DNA of 64,000 nt from Euryarchaeota archaeon UBA88 (GTDB lineage: Archaea; Thermoplasmatota; Poseidoniia; Poseidoniales; Poseidoniaceae). The translations under genes were made by a program, and so were the position numbers. The DNA is taken from assembly GCA_002499545.1 (NCBI GenBank), contig DAME01000004.1:1-64000 (forward strand). The letters run 5' to 3'. Of the stretch, positions 45,975 to 56,400 are shown piece after piece. Under the pieces are notes generated by a model. The model did not search any database. It was given only the letters and a program-made list of their open reading frames with translations, and was not told where the DNA came from. Each line of letters starts with the position of its first letter. The stretch's first letter is position 1.

Positions 45975-46206
45975 TCCATGACCTGCCCACAAAGCGTACG
46001 CTTCGCAATACATCATCCCTCTCACACCACTTATGAGGATGATGGAGCGATGTTCGTACACGCCTTCATTGATTCACTCCTAAAATACGGATTTTTCTTT
46101 GACCTACGATGGATGGTGATGACCCACCCCCTCCCAAATGCAACTTCTCCAAGCGAACCAAGCGGTGTCTTCAAAGGCCTCTCGCGACCGCTGTGACATC
46201 GATACC

Positions 46207-47025
46207 ATGGGCATGACGCTAACGCATCTCGGAACTGGAAGTCGTGGAAATGCGACGCTCCTTGAAACCGAACATGCCAAAGTCATCATCGACCAGGGTT
46301 TTAGTGGAGTTCAATTTGAAAAGCGGCTCGGAAGAATGAACCTTGAACCCACCGATATTGACGCGATTTTCATCACACATCACCACGGAGACCACGGCGG
46401 AGGCGCAGCACTGGCACAGAAACGCTGGAGCATTCCCGTATGGGCCAATAAACGGACTGCTGAAGCCCTTGACCTCGACACTCAACTAACGAACTATTTT
46501 GAGGCCTTGGACATGATTGAAGCTGGAAAAGATTTGCAACTTCTTCCAGTACCCGTACCGCACGCCGATTCAGATAACGTTGCGTTTGTAGCGAGCCATC
46601 ATGGTCGTCGAGCAGCGGTCATCACTGACCTGGGTTCTTGGACCGATGAATTGGTGACACATGTGCGGGGTTGTGAGCACATTTCAATCGAAGCCAATTA
46701 CGATGAAAAACGGTTGATGAACGGTCCGTATCCGTACTCGCTCAAAGAACGAATCAGTGGCAGAGGAGGTCACCTTTCAAACGATCAGACGGGTCAATTT
46801 TTGTCACTGGTCTGCACACCTGAGACAAAGAGCATAAGCTTAACTCACCTGTCTGGAAAAAACAATCTTCCACACCTCGCAGAATCGACTGTTTTGTATT
46901 ATATCGAGGAAGTGTTTGGCGGCGATATATGGATTTGTGGTCAGGACGGGCCGGAACAGTCTCATTACATCGCCCATGATGAATTGAAAGTAGAATTCAA
47001 CGATAAAATCGCAGATCTTGGATGA
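46207..47025 (+). CDS. MBL-fold metallohydrolase (YycJ/WalJ-like)
   Basis: 272 residues from MGMTLTHLGT; the frame can be extended to 46138 and MTLTHLG at 46213 is also possible. The metallo-beta-lactamase signature THHHGDH has its ligands at His58, His60, Asp62 and His63, followed by HADSDN and HLSGKNN, which carry further metal ligands. YycJ-type enzymes are predicted DNA or RNA nucleases; a metal-dependent nuclease or hydrolase role is likely, substrate unknown. The divergent giant gene starts 233 bases upstream. Confidence 0.85.
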   Translation: MGMTLTHLGTGSRGNATLLETEHAKVIIDQGFSGVQFEKRLGRMNLEPTDIDAIFITHHHGDHGGGAALAQKRWSIPVWANKRTAEALDLDTQLTNYFEALDMIEAGKDLQLLPVPVPHADSDNVAFVASHHGRRAAVITDLGSWTDELVTHVRGCEHISIEANYDEKRLMNGPYPYSLKERISGRGGHLSNDQTGQFLSLVCTPETKSISLTHLSGKNNLPHLAESTVLYYIEEVFGGDIWICGQDGPEQSHYIAHDELKVEFNDKIADLG

Positions 47026-47043
47026 ATACGATTTCCAATGAAT

Positions 47044-47063
47044 CACCCCCCTATGGGGGGGTG
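47044..47063 (+). promoter_or_regulatory. Perfect GC hairpin between MBL gene and pilin operon
   Basis: CACCCCCC and GGGGGGTG form an 8-bp stem with a four-base loop. It lies 18 bases after the MBL stop and ends just before the AGGTGA ribosome site (47067-47072) of the first pilin gene. It could end the upstream transcript or control translation of the operon. Confidence 0.5.
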
Positions 47064-47080
47064 TCAAGGTGAATGGCTAA

Positions 47081-48166
47081 ATGATACCCAGCCGTGAGGT
47101 GTCTGTGAACGCACAGCGCAAGCATTCCTCGAGCCCATCCCTTCGCAGGGATACACGGGCAGTGAGCGAAGTGCTTGGCGTAGTGATGATGCTTGCAATG
47201 GTTGTCACCATTATGGGCGGGGTTTGGATTTTCCTAAACCCCTACATTTCAGATTTCGAAGACAATACAAATTGGAACAGCGCAACAGGTATTGCTGAAC
47301 GGTTTGAAGACCGAATTGACGTAGCAGGTGGTGCTCCGGAGGGGACAGGTATCCGCCACACTCTTGCACTCCAATCAACAATGATACGGCCAATCGAAAA
47401 AGTAGAAACCTGGACAATAGCTGCTGATTTAGTTCCAAACGAACGCGTGACTGTCCGACATCTCAACACCTCAGTGGTAGGAATTTACGCCATGAATGAA
47501 ACGGCTCGAAGTATCACCATCGAGACTCCGACACAAACAGAACACTTCGAGTTCAACAGTTCGCATCAAGAAGTTACCATCAACCATACTTCATCACGCC
47601 AGCATTGGATGACGATCACCGTCTTCAACCACGAGGGGGAGCCACTTCATCGAAGCGTATCTTACATTGTTTCCGGAATACAAATCACGACGATGCTCGG
47701 TCTTGGAGAGCATCAAATCGCCCTCATGAACGATGCACGAGTTGAACGCTTTCCAAACGAACCGTGGTCGGTAACACAGTTTCCGAACATTGAACTCGAT
47801 ACGTTGGTCAACGGTGAACACAGACTTTCTATGGTGCTCAATGATGTCACCATCAACGGCACACTCGGATCTGGAAACAACATAGGAATGAACATGATTT
47901 CTCAAGGACCAATGACGCTTTTCACCGGACCTGCTTACGACGTCACCTTCACTGTCACAAACGCACTGAACGATGTCATCACACCCCAATACCACGACTA
48001 TCTCCTGAACGATTATACCCTTCATCGAGCATCTGGAACGCTCGACACCTATGTTGGATACGCGCCGTATTTACGCGCCAGCGGAGCAGATGGTTTCACC
48101 GTCGAAACCCATGGAGCTCCGCTATACCTTGAAGTCGATGTGCAACGAGTGGAGGTTTCACGATGA
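47081..48166 (+). CDS. Pilin-like protein 1 of a three-gene operon
   Basis: 361 residues; the ATG is preceded by AGGTGA nine bases away. After a basic leader the sequence RRDTRAVSEVLGVVMMLAMVVTIMGGVWIFL (from about 22) is the archaeal pilin N-terminus (DUF1628/Pilin_N type), where a prepilin peptidase would cut close to the hydrophobic helix. About 300 residues of beta-rich extracellular domain follow. It overlaps the next gene by ATGA. I infer the main or adaptor subunit of a type IV-like pilus. No pilus motor genes lie in the window. Confidence 0.8.
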   Translation: MIPSREVSVNAQRKHSSSPSLRRDTRAVSEVLGVVMMLAMVVTIMGGVWIFLNPYISDFEDNTNWNSATGIAERFEDRIDVAGGAPEGTGIRHTLALQSTMIRPIEKVETWTIAADLVPNERVTVRHLNTSVVGIYAMNETARSITIETPTQTEHFEFNSSHQEVTINHTSSRQHWMTITVFNHEGEPLHRSVSYIVSGIQITTMLGLGEHQIALMNDARVERFPNEPWSVTQFPNIELDTLVNGEHRLSMVLNDVTINGTLGSGNNIGMNMISQGPMTLFTGPAYDVTFTVTNALNDVITPQYHDYLLNDYTLHRASGTLDTYVGYAPYLRASGADGFTVETHGAPLYLEVDVQRVEVSR

Positions 48167-50373
48167 ACATCAACCTTCAACGCGATGAAGACGCAGTCTC
48201 CGCAGCTGTTGCAACGGTACTTCTGTTTGGTGGTGTTATCTCCATCATTGGTCTGATGATGGTCTCAATGATTCCGGTCATTGAAGAATTGGAAGGTTCC
48301 ATTGAGCGGCACGACATGTCGTCGCAAATGTCGTTACTCGCCCACCAAACCGCTGCACTGAGTGAAACTGGCATGCCAGGAGACTCCACAGAAATTGAAC
48401 TCATTCCGGTCGATGGACAATTGAAATGGAACATGATGCAGAGCAGCATGTGGTATTCTGCAACCTGGGCAGACGATACCACATTCAGAGTCCAAGGTGC
48501 CCTCGATTATGATGATGAATTGAGTATTCGCCATCCTGAATCAATGAACACTGCCGTGTGCATTGACGATTTACGATTGGGTCCTGCTAATCCGTATATC
48601 TTCACCGTGCCCAATTGGGTCGAAGGAGCAATCATGACTGCATCACCAGGACTGGCACTTCCGCTTGGACCAATTGAAATCGAAGTCTGGAACGAATTTG
48701 GCCGCCTATCACAACACGAACTCATGGTGGACGGCGTCCTTTCATTGGACCTCGAAACATTCGACAATATCTCAATCCAGTCATCGCACATGCTCCACAT
48801 GCTATACTCGCAAGGCACGGGTGGAACCGCTCTGATGACACCGAATGACCCAAGTCCAATCGACAGCACTGGCCGATCATGGTCGATTCCACTTCCTGCA
48901 GGATCCAGCCAAATCCACGTTATCAGCGAACAAGCAAATCAGATTGTCATCTCAAATGAATCAAACACTGCCTACTTCGCACTCCCTAGTTCACAAAACC
49001 AAGTCGGTGTGGCGTTCTCTCACCAGTTTGAAACTGCCGTACAGAGCGTTGTTCACATCACTACCAGCACGGATGCGAGGATTTTACTCCAAACAAATCT
49101 CGACCTCGAATCTGGAAAAATGGCCTGGCCGAGTACAGACGGTCACTATCTTGGCCATTCGTTCATCACCCCACCACTCGAAGGGGAAATGACATTCACA
49201 AACCCCGGAGCAGAAAGCGTGACCATCACGTGGAGAGGAGGAGGTTTGTCTGTCGCAGCAAATCAAAGCATTGGATTTTCATGGCCTCCAGCAGGAATTA
49301 ACGGAGCACCAATGCTTGACGCAAACGGAGATATTTCCGTTACATGGCAAGCAAACACCAATGGTTCTGGCGTGATGTTGCAGTCCGCAGATGATACTGG
49401 AGCGTCATCAGGAAAGCAGCACACATTCCACATCCAAGGCGAACAAGACCATCATGCGGAGTTGTTTCGTTCCGGCACCAATGCTGAGTGGAACCTCTCG
49501 GGTATAACAAACGCTAACGGAACACTGATCGATTCGACATCAACAACAGCAATCAATCTCTCTCAAGGCTCAAGCCAACTGAGAGTCGAAGACGGTCACC
49601 CCTTGCGCATTCACCTACGTGCAGGAACAAACGGGCTCATTCAGGCAATGCATGACGGAGCGCAACGTTGCGTGGCCATCAATGTTCAAGCCAGTGGCTG
49701 GATCTTAGCAGAACTACCCTGGCTGTCAATGAGTGGTAGAAGTGAAGTTGACCTCAAACGAGCGTGGGCTTCAGGAACACACCCAGCCAGCATGCAAATC
49801 TCCCTTCTTGGTGTCAGTGGTGCATCAAACTACGCAACGCTCGGTACTGTTTGGGGATTCCATCTCTCACGCCTCAGTTACGAGTTTTCCTCATCGATCA
49901 TGGGGATGGAAGTGGCATTCGTTGGCGGTGCTGTCGTGACGAACCATCCAGAGTTTGAACCCTACATCGTGGAGGCACCATTGGATAGGGGTGGGCCCGG
50001 CCCTCGCTTTGCTGCTACCGTTCCATCACTCCATCCAACTGCGGATAGTGTTCAAGGAGCCGGTACCATGAATGTCGATATTGAACTAGTTGACCGGTCG
50101 TCATTGGCCTCAGCTGTCGCATATGAGGTTCGACGAGGCTGGTCAAGTCCGTACGGCGTTGCAATAGCCGACGCTTCTGCGGATGGATTAGAGTCAAGTG
50201 AAGATTGGACCATCTACCCCGGTCGAATTGACTTACTCACCGATTATGTTGGATGGGTTCCTGACCCTTCGTACGCCACATCAGAAGCCATTTGGCATAC
50301 CAACGGCGAACCGATTCAATTCACTTTGCAAATGGCAGCTCTCAACGCCCACATGACGGAGGCAATATCGTGA
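48163..50373 (+). CDS. Pilin-like protein 2, very large
   Basis: 736 residues, far longer than an ordinary pilin. NLQRDEDAVSAAVATVLLFGGVISIIGLMMVSMI shows the same basic-Asp-xx-Ala pattern before a membrane-spanning helix as its neighbours. The remaining 690 residues are beta-rich and Ser/Thr/Asn-rich with several WPP- or PSLP-like loops, consistent with an adhesive tip protein. It begins by overlapping the previous gene and ends by overlapping the next start codon (GTGA), so translation is coupled. Confidence 0.78.
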   Translation: MNINLQRDEDAVSAAVATVLLFGGVISIIGLMMVSMIPVIEELEGSIERHDMSSQMSLLAHQTAALSETGMPGDSTEIELIPVDGQLKWNMMQSSMWYSATWADDTTFRVQGALDYDDELSIRHPESMNTAVCIDDLRLGPANPYIFTVPNWVEGAIMTASPGLALPLGPIEIEVWNEFGRLSQHELMVDGVLSLDLETFDNISIQSSHMLHMLYSQGTGGTALMTPNDPSPIDSTGRSWSIPLPAGSSQIHVISEQANQIVISNESNTAYFALPSSQNQVGVAFSHQFETAVQSVVHITTSTDARILLQTNLDLESGKMAWPSTDGHYLGHSFITPPLEGEMTFTNPGAESVTITWRGGGLSVAANQSIGFSWPPAGINGAPMLDANGDISVTWQANTNGSGVMLQSADDTGASSGKQHTFHIQGEQDHHAELFRSGTNAEWNLSGITNANGTLIDSTSTTAINLSQGSSQLRVEDGHPLRIHLRAGTNGLIQAMHDGAQRCVAINVQASGWILAELPWLSMSGRSEVDLKRAWASGTHPASMQISLLGVSGASNYATLGTVWGFHLSRLSYEFSSSIMGMEVAFVGGAVVTNHPEFEPYIVEAPLDRGGPGPRFAATVPSLHPTADSVQGAGTMNVDIELVDRSSLASAVAYEVRRGWSSPYGVAIADASADGLESSEDWTIYPGRIDLLTDYVGWVPDPSYATSEAIWHTNGEPIQFTLQMAALNAHMTEAIS

Positions 50374-50852
50374 TCAATGGAAAACTGAAACGCGACGAGG
50401 TGGCTGCTGCAACCGAATTAGGTTACATTTTCACATTCCTGCTCGGTGTTCTACTCCTCACAATGTTCAGCTTATGGGCGTATGAAATTGAAACTGCAAC
50501 CCGTGAACGATGGAATGTGAATGCGATTCAGTCGAATTTGGACGACCTTGCTGCGGCAGTAGAGCGAGCGGATGAAGCAAGCCGGATTGGATCAATCGAA
50601 TATGCGGAAAAAGTCACGTGGAGACTTACAGAAGCTGATGAAAGTCGCTTAACGCTCACCCTCACGGATACGACGATTGAACTCTATCATGAAGGAGGGG
50701 ACCTGGACACCAATGTTTCGATTTCTGGAACGGGAGCTGGAACTCACCAAGGAAGTGTTTTGCTTGCTGGAGCGACATCGATTTGGGTCGTCCACTCCGA
50801 TGGCGTGACTTCGATTCAATACGACCGTCCGCAGTCTGAAAAACAAGCCTAG
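50370..50852 (+). CDS. Pilin-like protein 3
   Basis: 160 residues from the GTG at 50370, which overlaps the stop of the preceding gene (GTGA); an upstream ATG at 50292 would overlap that gene for 80 bases and is unlikely. KLKRDEVAAATELGYIFTFLLGVLLLTMFSLWAYEI gives the pilin-type helix. The rest is a small beta-rich domain. Its stop overlaps the convergent regulator gene by four bases. Confidence 0.75.
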   Translation: MINGKLKRDEVAAATELGYIFTFLLGVLLLTMFSLWAYEIETATRERWNVNAIQSNLDDLAAAVERADEASRIGSIEYAEKVTWRLTEADESRLTLTLTDTTIELYHEGGDLDTNVSISGTGAGTHQGSVLLAGATSIWVVHSDGVTSIQYDRPQSEKQA

Positions 50853-53371
50853 CGGCCCATGACCGCAGCGTGCACTTGAGCCTGAACTTCACGCATGCGA
50901 GACTTTGCTCCGAGTTCTCGGAAGACGGCAAGAGCGCGTTGAAGGTATTCCATTCGACGTGGCTTGTCCGGTGCAACGCCACCTAGGCGTGACAGAAGTT
51001 CGCCCATTTGCATTCGTAAGTCGTTAGCCTCAGCGATGACCAAGGCTTCACGGTAATGCTCCATTGCATCCTCCGCACGGCCCGCATCCTGCAGTACTTC
51101 CCCAAGTAGAATCGTTATCTCGACCAGTGAAAGTAAATCTCCTGCTTGGCCCATGGTTTCTAATGCGCTGGAATAGTGGTGAGAGGCGACATCTGCATCA
51201 CCAACCTTCGCGTAATAGCGACCAAGAACTGCTTGAGCACGAGCGTGAAGCAAAACATCGTTTTCGTTATCTGTTCGCTCAAAAGCAGCTAATGCATGGT
51301 CACGAGCACGGTCAATTTCGCCGAGTTCAATAAAGGCCCGCGCCAGAGTAAGTTGTGTACTAATCAGCGAAATATCGTCGGATTGTTGGAGAATCTTTTC
51401 TACTTCTCCATAGGCTTCAAGCGCCTTATTGCGATCATTCTTTCGACGGAGCAAGTACCCCATGTTGTTGTATGAACGGGCTGCACCACGCTCGTCGCCA
51501 AATTCAATGAATTTTTCAAGAGCATCCCGGTGCATAGAGAGAGCTTTGTCTGCATCCCCTTGCTTCAATGCGATGTCCGCTAACGCTGCCAACACTTCAG
51601 CACCGAGCTTTGTTGCCTTGCCTGATTCAAGGTTTTGAGTGGAACGCAAAATCTCTTCAGCTTCAGAAAATCGACCCAAGAGAACGAGTAACTCACCTTG
51701 CTGCTGAAGAATTTGTGCTTTAATCGATACTTGGAGAGAATCCAGTGCGAGGTTTTCCATGAGACCGAGGAGTTCCATGTGACCCTGGACAATCAAATCT
51801 CTACCTTCACCTGCTATCAGCAATGCGGCATTTTCGTGCTCATCGCTGCAAATCAGGTGGTAGATATGCTCAATGATAATTTCAGCATTCTTGGATTGCT
51901 TCTGGTACCAAGTGCTGCATTTGGAGTGAAACTCTTTCTTCGTTTTTTCATCCAAGCTCCGCAAGAGAAATTCCCGAATGAGGTCGTGCACATCGTATGT
52001 ATCAGTATCTGCGTGGCGTGCTAATCCCTGTTCAACTAGCGAATCAAGCTCATCGGTGTCCAAACCCTGTTCGGCCAATGCCGGCAACATTACTGGTTCA
52101 CGGTAAATTGAAAGTGCGGAAAGAACGCGTTTCTGTTCAGCAGATAACTTCGAAAAAATCTCAACTGTAACATAGTTTTCCAACGTTTCATGAAATGCGC
52201 CTGCAGATGCACCCCGATTAATTAATTCCAATACCAAAGGATGTCCACGGGAAAGTCCGTGGATGTGGAGCCACTGCTGATCACCGAGGTCCTCGAAACT
52301 GCTGAGGAGGTGACGTCCCGCATCAGAATCGAGACCGTCGAGCGGTAGCACAAGACTCGCAATTCGTCCTTCAGCGTCTTTTGCAGGCACAACGGGTTTG
52401 AATGAACGAGAGAAAATGACCAGCCCAATCTCTTCTTCACTTCCAAGCAAACCCAAGGTCATCGCTTGAAAGGTCTGGTGCAAGGTGACATCAGCCACTT
52501 TGTGGAAGTCATCGATGACGATGAGCGTAGGAGTACCTTCGAGTGCATCGATTAACAACCGAGCAGCGTCGGCAGGTTTCGGGACGGGAGTTGCTGCAAG
52601 ATAATCTGCAAAACTCGAATCACCAATATTCGCAAGCCAATCTGCTACTGCTTCAAAAAACGAGCGTGAACCTTCCCAGTCTTGGCAGCGGTGATAGAGA
52701 AGATTACGACGATGCATGAAGCGCTCAATGAGTTTCGAAGCAATCGTTGTTTTCCCAATACCGGCAATACCGGGAACCAGGAGCGTGGTTGCACGCGCCT
52801 CAATCAAATTCGCCATATTATCAAGTTCTTTTTCTCGACCATAGAAGTGACGAAGTCGTGGGAGGTCACCAAGAGAGGTGACTAACTGTTTCTCCACATG
52901 CTTGGACAAATCTCGCTCGACCAAGTCAGCAGTCAGGGTACGGGTGTCGAGGACGCAATTATCATCCATGTAGCGTATCACGTCAACAGGCCGCATGGAA
53001 AACGGGAGATGTTCGTTGAGTTCACCCAGCGTTGAAGTGATGATGGAACCGTCACTCATGATACTGCGGAGATTAAATTCTCGCAGACGGTTCCAAGTAT
53101 CTTCTGACAGGTGAATTCCTGAATCAGTAAGGAAGTAGGCCTTGCGTTTGCGCGACACACCCGTGACGTGGGCTTGGCGTTCAATGAGAAGGCCTTGGTC
53201 TTTCAACCCTGCAATAGCACGTGGTACGTTGGAGCGAGCAATCGCCACGGCGTTTGCAATCCCCATTTGAGAGAGCGCAAAAGGGACTTCAACACTGTTT
53301 TTGAAATCCGAATAATCCAGCAAATGAAGTAAGATCCTCTCTTGAACTCCAGGTTTGGGCTGAACAATCAT
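50849..53371 (-). CDS. MalT-like STAND regulator: winged helix, NTPase and TPRs
   Basis: 840 residues. A winged-helix DNA-binding region (about 10-105, with AIARSNVPRAIAGLKDQGLLIERQAHVTGVSRKRKAYFLT) comes first. The NTPase of the STAND/NB-ARC type has Walker A GIAGIGKTT at 201-209 and Walker B LIVIDD at about 283-288. TPR-like helical repeats extend from about 560 to the end. Such proteins switch conformation when the repeats bind an inducer and ATP occupies the NTPase. It converges tail-to-tail with the pilin operon and is the natural candidate to regulate it, though the DNA target is unknown. It starts at ATG 53371. Confidence 0.85.
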   Translation of the reverse strand: MIVQPKPGVQERILLHLLDYSDFKNSVEVPFALSQMGIANAVAIARSNVPRAIAGLKDQGLLIERQAHVTGVSRKRKAYFLTDSGIHLSEDTWNRLREFNLRSIMSDGSIITSTLGELNEHLPFSMRPVDVIRYMDDNCVLDTRTLTADLVERDLSKHVEKQLVTSLGDLPRLRHFYGREKELDNMANLIEARATTLLVPGIAGIGKTTIASKLIERFMHRRNLLYHRCQDWEGSRSFFEAVADWLANIGDSSFADYLAATPVPKPADAARLLIDALEGTPTLIVIDDFHKVADVTLHQTFQAMTLGLLGSEEEIGLVIFSRSFKPVVPAKDAEGRIASLVLPLDGLDSDAGRHLLSSFEDLGDQQWLHIHGLSRGHPLVLELINRGASAGAFHETLENYVTVEIFSKLSAEQKRVLSALSIYREPVMLPALAEQGLDTDELDSLVEQGLARHADTDTYDVHDLIREFLLRSLDEKTKKEFHSKCSTWYQKQSKNAEIIIEHIYHLICSDEHENAALLIAGEGRDLIVQGHMELLGLMENLALDSLQVSIKAQILQQQGELLVLLGRFSEAEEILRSTQNLESGKATKLGAEVLAALADIALKQGDADKALSMHRDALEKFIEFGDERGAARSYNNMGYLLRRKNDRNKALEAYGEVEKILQQSDDISLISTQLTLARAFIELGEIDRARDHALAAFERTDNENDVLLHARAQAVLGRYYAKVGDADVASHHYSSALETMGQAGDLLSLVEITILLGEVLQDAGRAEDAMEHYREALVIAEANDLRMQMGELLSRLGGVAPDKPRRMEYLQRALAVFRELGAKSRMREVQAQVHAAVMGR

Positions 53372-53429
53372 GATTCCGCACCTACCTCAATACTCTTCAA
53401 TACTTTCGCTGGATTGCGCTTTCCACACA

Positions 53430-56400
53430 TCACTGATCAGGAGTGTAATTTGGGTCTGGAACCCAAGTATTTGCTTCTGAATCCCATAGCCAGCCCGGAT
53501 GTTGAGCGGTTTGAGCGGCAGGAGCTGCTGCTTGAACAGCAGCAGGTGTGCTCACAGTGGCCTTGGGTTGGGCTTGTGCCAGTGATTCTTGTCGAGCTTT
53601 GGCCCACGCATACGGGTCTGCAGTTTCTTGGCTTTCAGTAGCGAGAAGTTCTTCTTCAAAATCTTCGTATTCTACTTGGAGGAAGAACATTCCAACGCCA
53701 ACCAGTGCCAAGATAGCCACGATTACACCAACGATGAGTAAAACGTTACTGCTTGAATCATCACCAGAACTGAGACTCATTTGGAACAATGCATCGCCTG
53801 GCTCGTTTGGTGTAGAATACACTTGGTCATCCATTTCGAAGATCACATCGCGAACTCCAGTGATTCCAGAAAGTTGAGCACTGGTAATTTCCATCGACCA
53901 AGTCGAATCTGAATTGACACGAGTCTGGTTAATTCTAAAGCCGTTGATGTTATCGAAACGAGCTTCAATGAGACTGTCTGGAAGTCCCGTACCGGTAAAC
54001 TTGGCCGGAGAGGAAGCAGTAATCGGACCTGAACCGTCACGGGAAACCGTGAAGGAAACTTCGATTACCAAAATATTCACTTTGTAGGAATATGCAACTG
54101 AGTCGTACGCATCTCTGGCTTCAAACATTAATCCCATGAGTGACCACTCCGAGATAGAATCGGGCAAACCTGTGACGAATGCCGGGTCGTATTTGGCAAC
54201 ACCGTTTGGAGAAAGTGTGATGAAATCAGCGTAATTGTCGTCGTCGAGGTTGGTCGCATCATCGAAGATGTCAAAGGTTAATCCATTGGTTTCTCCTTCA
54301 CCACCGTCAGCGTCAGAAAAGAAATCCATGAGATCGATTGACTTACCACCATTGCATCGGTCAAACTTGGTTGGGTTTGAGTCACAGTACAGCGTAATGG
54401 TGTTACTCCAGCCAGTGGAATTAAAGACAGGAACGATGTTATCAGCATCTGTTGGATTGTCGATGGTGATACGAATCCGTTCTTCGGTTGAAAAGTTGCT
54501 TCCATCCCATGCTTTAACCACAAGTTCGTATTGTTGGTCGTGGATGAGGTCAGACGTATCCCATGTTGTGTACCATGCACCGTTTGGAGCAAAGTTTGTC
54601 ACTGGATTTGGACCGTTGTTGACGACCGAGCCACTGGCGAGGTCAAAGATGTCAATTTCCACACGGGTCACGATTCCATCGTTGTCCAAAGCGACTCCCT
54701 GGATGATTTGGTCTTCTGCTGCACGTAGGACATCAGAGTTCAGTGGTTCTGAAAGCTGGACAAACGGAATTGCGTTATCGGTATTGATTGTGAGGGTGCG
54801 GGATTCATAGTTGCAATCAGTCCATCCTGTCTTAACATCACAAAAGTCACTGTCTGCAGCCCATATTTTGAACGAGTATTCACCCGAAGGCAAATCTTGG
54901 AAGTTCCACTCATAGGCCCAAACAATGGAACCTGAAATGTCGAAGTTTGCGTTGTATCCGTTCGGGCCGTTGACATCGAACCAAATGGACGTGATGTCGC
55001 TTCCCCAAGTCCCGGAATACGGGTCACTGGCAGTTCCGGTGAATGTCAGCTTACCGTTGTCGTGCAGGGAACCGTCGTTGGGTGTTTCAACCAGAATACT
55101 TGGAGCAACGAGGTTTAACTTGTATTTGCGAACTTCAATCGGCGAGTAGTCCAATCCATCATAAGAACGGACACGGAACGTCACGTCACCCTCACCTTCT
55201 GGATGAGCGGAAAGATCCCAGTTAAAACTCCATGTTTTGAACGGATGGTTTGATTTCGTGATTTCGCCGTTAGCGCCCGATGTGTCGACGGCTGAATACC
55301 AGTCGGTTGAACCCGGTGGCTGAACTTCAACTCGCTTGATGAGACCAAATTGGTTTTGATACGATACAATGTCAAGTGGGTATGGTCCAGAAATTCCATC
55401 CCATGAACTACCGGTCAACTGGACAGTTGTTGCAAAGGAAAAACCGTCGTTTTGTGATACTGTGACGCTCGGCTTGAGATTATCGAGATTGATTACATCG
55501 TCAATTGAACCACTCAGGACAAAGTCAAACTCTTTCTGACCTTTGCTGAATTTGAAAGCCTCGACGCTGTAGAATGGAAGCTCCCGGCCATTGAGGCAGT
55601 CTGCATCGTCTTCGTCAGTTGTGGCATCACCATCGTTATCGTAGCCATCTGAGCAGGTGTTTTCGGTGATGATAATTGGATTCCCAGTACCGTCATTGGT
55701 TCCCGGTATCGGTACTGCAATGTCACCAACAAGATGATTCCAATTTCGGTCTAGAAGGAAATCCGAAGGTAGAGAAACCTCCGGAGTAAAGCCGAATGCA
55801 TCGGTTTGCATGGTGTACAATGGAAGACCAGTTGCATCCCGGATAATTACGGTAGCGTCGGCAACGTTACTGTTCTTAGCCTTCACTTGGTAACGCACAA
55901 GTTCACCTTCTCGAACTTGTGAACCCCAAGCAGAGTTTTGATTTTGAACGTGAATCTTAGACGAATCGAAATTTTGCAGGTCTGCGTATGAGAAGACGGT
56001 CGAATTTTCAACAACCTCGAGCGCCATTGGCATGAAAGCAGGTGGCATGATTGCAGTACTAGGAACAAGCAAGCATTCATCCAAAACGAATGGGCATTCT
56101 GGTCCCAGCCAGCTCAGGTGAACAGGATACAGTTCCCCATCCCCTGGGTCTGGAATGTATTCAGATTGAACAATCACTCGAGATTCAGTGATGTTGTACA
56201 CTTGTGAAGCATTCGAGTAAGTGTTACCAGAAAAGTATCCAATTGATCCGTACTTACTTCCATAATTGTCATCGTACAGTGAAATATTTGCACCAAAACC
56301 ACCGACTTCAATCGTGTTTCGCTGCGCATTGACGATACTGCCTTTCATTCGAATTCCGTCACCGGCATTGTTAACGATGGTGTTGTCGTAAATTGTTGCA

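Noticed and set aside
50292..50369. Upstream ATG for pilin-like protein 3
   Set aside because: It would overlap the preceding gene by 80 bases, while the GTG at 50370 gives the same tight overlap seen between genes 1 and 2 and starts just before the KRD pattern.
47081..50852. Archaellin (archaellum) operon
   Set aside because: No FlaB-type conserved domain or fla accessory genes are nearby, and the large subunits do not resemble archaellins.
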